From Agrococcus sp. KRD186 (lineage in GTDB: Bacteria; Actinomycetota; Actinomycetes; Actinomycetales; Microbacteriaceae): a DNA stretch of 64,000 nt. Shown piece after piece: positions 60,589-64,000 of the stretch. The notes below the pieces were generated by a model. It did no database searches. It worked only from the letters and a program-made list of their open reading frames with translations, and was not told where the DNA came from. Both the position numbers and the translations under genes were made by a program. Position 1 is the stretch's first letter; every line of letters begins with the position of its first letter. The DNA lies in contig NZ_JABFAP010000001.1 of assembly GCF_017168255.1 (NCBI RefSeq), positions 2,280,645-2,344,644 on the forward strand, read 5' to 3'.

Positions 60589-62307
60589 GTGAGCTTCACC
60601 TCGCCCATCCCGATGCAGCCCTCGCATGCCCCCGGGCTGTCGCTCGACCGCGACTGGCACCGCAAGAGCGTGTTCTACGAGGTGATGGTGCGCTCGTTCG
60701 TCGACGGGAACGGCGATGGCTTCGGCGACTTCGACGGCCTCACCTCGAAGCTCGACTACCTGCAGTGGCTGGGCGTCGACGGCATCTGGGTGCCGCCGTT
60801 CTACCAGTCGCCGCTGCGCGACGGCGGCTACGACGTGAGCGACTTCACCGGCGTGCTGCCCGAGTACGGCACGCTCGACGACTTCCGCCACTTCGTGGCC
60901 GAGGCGCACGCGCGCAACATGCGCGTCATGATCGACCTGCCGATCAACCACACCAGCGACCAGCACCCCTGGTTCCTCGCCTCCCGCGAGGATCCGGAGG
61001 GCCCCTACGGCGACTTCTACGTGTGGCGCGATGACGACACGGGCTACCCGAACGTGCGCATCATCTTCGTCGACACGGAGGAGTCGAACTGGGCCTTCGA
61101 CGCGGTGCGCCGGCAGTTCTACTGGCACCGCTTCTTCTCGCACCAGCCCGATCTCAACTACGAGAATCCAGCCGTGCACGGGGCGATCGAGACAGTGCTG
61201 CGCTTCTGGCTCGACATGGGCGTCGACGCGATCCGGCTGGACGCCATCCCCTATCTGTACGAGTCGGAGGACGGCAACGGCGAATCGGAGCCCGCCACCC
61301 ACGCCTACATCCGCACGCTGCGCCGCATCGTCGACGACGAGTATCCGGGACGGGTGCTGATCGCCGAGGCGAACCAGTGGCCGGCCGAGACCGCCGCCTA
61401 CTTCGGCTCCGCCGAGCAGCCCGAGTGCCACGTGGCCTTCGACTTCCCGACCATGCCGCGCATCTTCTACTCGCTGCGCGCGCAGAACGCGCTCGAGCTC
61501 AAGCGCATCCTCGCCGAGCAGGTGGATGTGCCGCCGGGCGCGACCTGGGGCGTGTTCCTGCGCAACCACGACGAGCTCACGCTCGAGATGGTGAGCGAGG
61601 AGTACCGGCAGGCGATGTACGGCTGGTACGCGTACGACCCGCGGATGCGCTCGAACGTCGGCATCCGCCGCCGGCTCGCGTCGCTGCTCGACAACTCGCG
61701 CGCCGAGCTCGAGCTCGCCAATGCGCTGCTGCTGTCGCTGCCCGGCTCGCCCTTCCTGTACTACGGCGACGAGATCGGGATGGGCGACAACATCTGGCTC
61801 GACGACCGGGACGCCTCGCGCACGCCGATGCAGTGGACGCCCGACCGCAACGCCGGCTTCTCCAGCGCCGACCCCGGCAAGCTCTACCTGCCGGTGGTGC
61901 AGTCGCTGGTCTACAACTACGCATCGGTCAACGTCGAGTCGCAGATGGCGCAGGCCTCGAGCCTGCTCAACTGGATGCGCTCGGTGCTGCACGCGCGCCG
62001 CCAGCACCCGGTGTTCGGGCTCGGTGACATCACCGTGCTCGACACCGACAACGACGCGGTGCTCGCATTCGTGCGCTCCTACGAGGGCGACGGCAGCTAC
62101 GGCGGCGCGCGGGCCGAGCAGGTGCTCTGCGTGTTCTCCTTCAGCCACAACCCCGTGCACGTGACGCTCGACGCGCCGCAGTTCGCCGGATCGCGCCTGC
62201 ACGACCTGTTCGGCGGCGGAGAGTTCCCCACCATCGCTGCGGACGGCCGCTTCTCGCTCACTTTCGGCACGCAGTCGTTCTACTGGCTGGGGATGACCCC
62301 GCAGTAG
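60589..62307 (+). CDS. treS: Trehalose synthase (GH13)
   Basis: A 572-residue GH13 enzyme interconverting maltose and trehalose. N-terminal DRDWHRKSVFYEVMVRSFVDGNGDGFGDFDGL; the nucleophile Asp in MGVDAIRLDAIPYLYE; acid/base Glu in VLIAEANQWPAE; and the transition-state pair in VFLRNHDELTLEMV. The length and the long insert between strands 3 and 4 are typical of TreS rather than alpha-amylase. GTG 60589 follows AAGGAG by 5 bases. Confidence 0.94.
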   Translation: MSFTSPIPMQPSHAPGLSLDRDWHRKSVFYEVMVRSFVDGNGDGFGDFDGLTSKLDYLQWLGVDGIWVPPFYQSPLRDGGYDVSDFTGVLPEYGTLDDFRHFVAEAHARNMRVMIDLPINHTSDQHPWFLASREDPEGPYGDFYVWRDDDTGYPNVRIIFVDTEESNWAFDAVRRQFYWHRFFSHQPDLNYENPAVHGAIETVLRFWLDMGVDAIRLDAIPYLYESEDGNGESEPATHAYIRTLRRIVDDEYPGRVLIAEANQWPAETAAYFGSAEQPECHVAFDFPTMPRIFYSLRAQNALELKRILAEQVDVPPGATWGVFLRNHDELTLEMVSEEYRQAMYGWYAYDPRMRSNVGIRRRLASLLDNSRAELELANALLLSLPGSPFLYYGDEIGMGDNIWLDDRDASRTPMQWTPDRNAGFSSADPGKLYLPVVQSLVYNYASVNVESQMAQASSLLNWMRSVLHARRQHPVFGLGDITVLDTDNDAVLAFVRSYEGDGSYGGARAEQVLCVFSFSHNPVHVTLDAPQFAGSRLHDLFGGGEFPTIAADGRFSLTFGTQSFYWLGMTPQ

Positions 62308-62340
62308 GGCCGGGGGCTCGAGAGGTGGCACACTGGCGCG

Positions 62341-63588
62341 GTGGAACTCGCCATTCTCGTCATCGTCGTCATCGTCGCGCTCGCCTTCGACTTCACCAAC
62401 GGCTTCCACGACACCGCCAACGCCATGGCGCCGTCGGTCGCCACGGGCGCCCTGAAGCCGAAGCCGGCGGTGGCGCTGTCGGCGTCCCTCAACCTGGTCG
62501 GCGCCTTCCTCTCGATCGAGGTCGCGCGCACCGTCGGCAGCGGGATCGTCGACCTCACGGGCGTCGACGGCGAGCAGCTCATGCTCATCGTGCTGTGCGG
62601 CCTGACCGGCGCCATCGTGTGGAACGTGCTGACGTGGCTGTTCGGCCTGCCCTCCTCCTCCAGCCATGCGCTCTTCGGCGGCCTGATCGGCGCCACCATC
62701 GCCGCGCTCGGCATCACCGGCGTGCTGTGGGGCGGCGTGAGCCAGAAGATCCTCATCCCGGCGCTGTTCGCGCCCGTGATCGCGGGCTTCGTGGCGTTCG
62801 TCGGCACCTGGCTCGTGCACCGCGTGACCCGCAACATCGGCGAGCGCGCCGAGCAGCGCAGCTTCCGCTGGGGCCAGATCGGCGCGGCATCGCTCATGTC
62901 GCTCGCGCACGGCACGAACGACGCGCAGAAGACGATGGGCGTCATCTTCCTCGCGCTGGTCGCGCACGGCACGCTCGACCCGGATGCGGACATGCCGCTG
63001 TGGGTGCGCGTGGCCTGCGCCGTCGCGATCGCGGCCGGCACCTACATGGGCGGCTGGCGCGTCATCCGCACGCTCGGCAAGGGCATCGTCGACATCTCCC
63101 CGCGCCAGGGCATGTCGGCCGACTTCTCCAGCGCATCCATCATCCTCACCTCCAGCCACCTGGGCCTGCCGCTGTCGACCACGCACGTCGCGAGCGGCTC
63201 GGTGATCGGCTCGGGCCTCGCGCGCGACGACGTGAACGTGCGATGGTCGGTCGCGCGGCGCATGCTGGTCGCCTGGATCATCACGCTGCCGGCCGCCGGG
63301 GCGGTGGGCGCGGTCTGCCTGCTGATCACCAACATCTTCGACCACTTCTGGGGCGCCGTCGTCGTCACCACCATCCTGATCGTCGCGTGCACGATCATGT
63401 GGCTGCGCTCGCGGCTGAGCCCCGTCGGGCACCACAACGTGACCGACGAGTGGGAGCAGCCGAAGGGCGAGCGCAAGCGTGAGATCGACCGCGAGCTGAG
63501 CGCCGTCGCATCCGGCATCGCCCCCGTCTCGCGCCCCCGCAAGCGCAAGCGGCAGCGCGGCAAGAACAGCCCGCAGCGAGGCATGTGA
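62341..63588 (+). CDS. pitA: PiT-family inorganic phosphate transporter
   Basis: A 415-residue phosphate:H+ symporter. Signature repeats are GFHDTANAMAPSVATGAL near residue 20 and HGTNDAQKTMGVIFLAL near residue 195, plus TTHVASGSVIGSGLA near the C-terminal half. It ends with a Lys/Arg-rich cytoplasmic tail (RPRKRKRQRGKN). GTG 62341 begins the first membrane helix. Confidence 0.94.
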   Translation: MELAILVIVVIVALAFDFTNGFHDTANAMAPSVATGALKPKPAVALSASLNLVGAFLSIEVARTVGSGIVDLTGVDGEQLMLIVLCGLTGAIVWNVLTWLFGLPSSSSHALFGGLIGATIAALGITGVLWGGVSQKILIPALFAPVIAGFVAFVGTWLVHRVTRNIGERAEQRSFRWGQIGAASLMSLAHGTNDAQKTMGVIFLALVAHGTLDPDADMPLWVRVACAVAIAAGTYMGGWRVIRTLGKGIVDISPRQGMSADFSSASIILTSSHLGLPLSTTHVASGSVIGSGLARDDVNVRWSVARRMLVAWIITLPAAGAVGAVCLLITNIFDHFWGAVVVTTILIVACTIMWLRSRLSPVGHHNVTDEWEQPKGERKREIDRELSAVASGIAPVSRPRKRKRQRGKNSPQRGM

Positions 63589-63812
63589 TGTTCGATCTCG
63601 GAGTGCTGCTGGTGGCCGTCGCCTCGGTGCTGGGCGTGGGCGTGCTGCTGGGCGCCGGCATCCCGCTGATCTACGCGCTCGGCATCCGCGCGCAGGAGAG
63701 CCGCCGGCCGAGCTCGAACGCCGTCAGCGCGGCGCTCATGATCGTGTGCGTGCTGCTGGCGCTCGGCGGCATCGTCGTGATCATCTTCGGCGACGCCATC
63801 TTCGTCGGCTGA
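63588..63812 (+). CDS. Small membrane protein coupled to pitA
   Basis: 74 residues with two hydrophobic helices (LGVLLVAVASVLGVGVLLGAG; AALMIVCVLLALGGIVVIIFG). ATG 63588 shares one base with the pitA stop (TGATG), so it is translationally coupled and may assist the transporter. I do not recognise a named family. Confidence 0.8.
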   Translation: MFDLGVLLVAVASVLGVGVLLGAGIPLIYALGIRAQESRRPSSNAVSAALMIVCVLLALGGIVVIIFGDAIFVG

Positions 63813-63813
63813 C

Positions 63814-64000
63814 TCAGCGCGCCCGCACCACCACGGTGCGGCCCGCCTTGTCGTGGAACGCCTGCTTCCGCTGATCCCACATCGGCCAGAGGTGGTCGGC
63901 GATCGAGAACATGCTCGCGAGCATGCCCAGCAGCGCCAGGCCACTGACCACGTTAGGGCCGAACTGCACCAGCCAGCGCAGGCCGGCGCCCTTCAGGTCG
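63814..64000 (-). CDS. RDD-family membrane protein, C-terminal part (runs off the window)
   Basis: Only the last ~61 residues are in view: DLKGAGLRWLVQFGPNVVSGLALLGMLASMF...HLWPMWDQRKQAFHDKAGRTVVVRAR then TGA. The D-x-x-R-Q-x-x-H-D-K-x-A segment is typical of the last helix end of RDD proteins. The start lies beyond 64000. It converges on the pitA operon. Confidence 0.8.
   Translation of the reverse strand, partial: DLKGAGLRWLVQFGPNVVSGLALLGMLASMFSIADHLWPMWDQRKQAFHDKAGRTVVVRAR

Noticed and set aside
60397-63435. A 1012-codon open frame on the minus strand
   Set aside because: It is antisense to treS and pitA with shadow-like composition (repeated HVA, RRD, VEL). The genes on the plus strand have clear catalytic motifs.

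Overview
This window is high-GC actinobacterial DNA. Several features point to the family Microbacteriaceae: extreme G+C at third codon positions, frequent GTG starts, many 4-base ATGA/GTGA gene overlaps, the common GGATGCG octamer, a NucS mismatch endonuclease, and a coproporphyrin-type heme pathway with a [2Fe-2S]-type ferrochelatase. The genus cannot be fixed from the sequence alone. I saw no rRNA, tRNA, CRISPR array or phage structural gene.

Layout. 13-5858: an ABC-2 exporter, an ArsR regulator translationally coupled to an MFS transporter, and a divergent second MFS transporter. 5886-7048: a toxin-antitoxin remnant with a perfect palindromic operator, then nucS. 7109-7936: a zinc-ribbon protein with four 21-residue repeats. 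8158-10454: hemB-hemL. 10690-13100: two coupled CNNM/CBS membrane proteins behind a hairpin that covers the ribosome-binding site. 13131-14144: a serine beta-lactamase-like hydrolase. 14255-14668 and 35700-36212: the two ends of one broken ABC-F gene in the same orientation. They are separated by a 21-kb catabolic island (14669-35703). 36495-46231: methyltransferase, aminoacyl-tRNA deacylase, hemD, a RelE/Phd-type toxin-antitoxin pair, hemC-cpfC-chdC-cgoX-hemE, and a SWIM protein. 46224-50116: an SNF2 ATPase and a MazEF-like pair. 50225-53088: hemA and an MFS exporter. 53227-62307: glycogen/maltodextrin/trehalose genes (debranching-like enzyme, MalFGE-type ABC importer, LacI regulator, trehalose synthase). 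62341-64000: a PiT phosphate transporter, a small membrane protein and the end of an RDD protein.

How the genes work together. All enzymes for heme by the coproporphyrin-dependent route are present: HemA, HemL, HemB, HemC, HemD, HemE, CgoX, CpfC and ChdC. They are split into hemA, hemE-to-hemC, hemD and hemB-hemL blocks. In related actinobacteria hemE through hemL usually form one run, so the blocks look pushed apart by a toxin-antitoxin pair and by the 21-kb island. HemA carries an unusual insert with three Cys-Pro motifs, and CpfC has an unusual Cys- and Gln-rich N-terminus.

The island reads as an oxidative sugar or sugar-acid pathway. It has an RbsABC-type importer, dehydrogenases (Zn-MDR, SDR, and a GMC protein fused to a gluconate-dehydrogenase subunit-3 domain), an SMP-30 lactonase, two enolase-superfamily acid-sugar dehydratases, KDG kinase and KDPG aldolase, and an AldA-like aldehyde dehydrogenase. 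Two GntR/FCD regulators and one LacI regulator accompany them, with recognisable operators. Its left edge is a 155-bp element with perfect 19-bp inverted termini, followed by heavily decayed hpaH and hpaI remnants. A GntP permease is frameshifted. The right edge is about 1.1 kb of lower-GC, mostly gene-free DNA.
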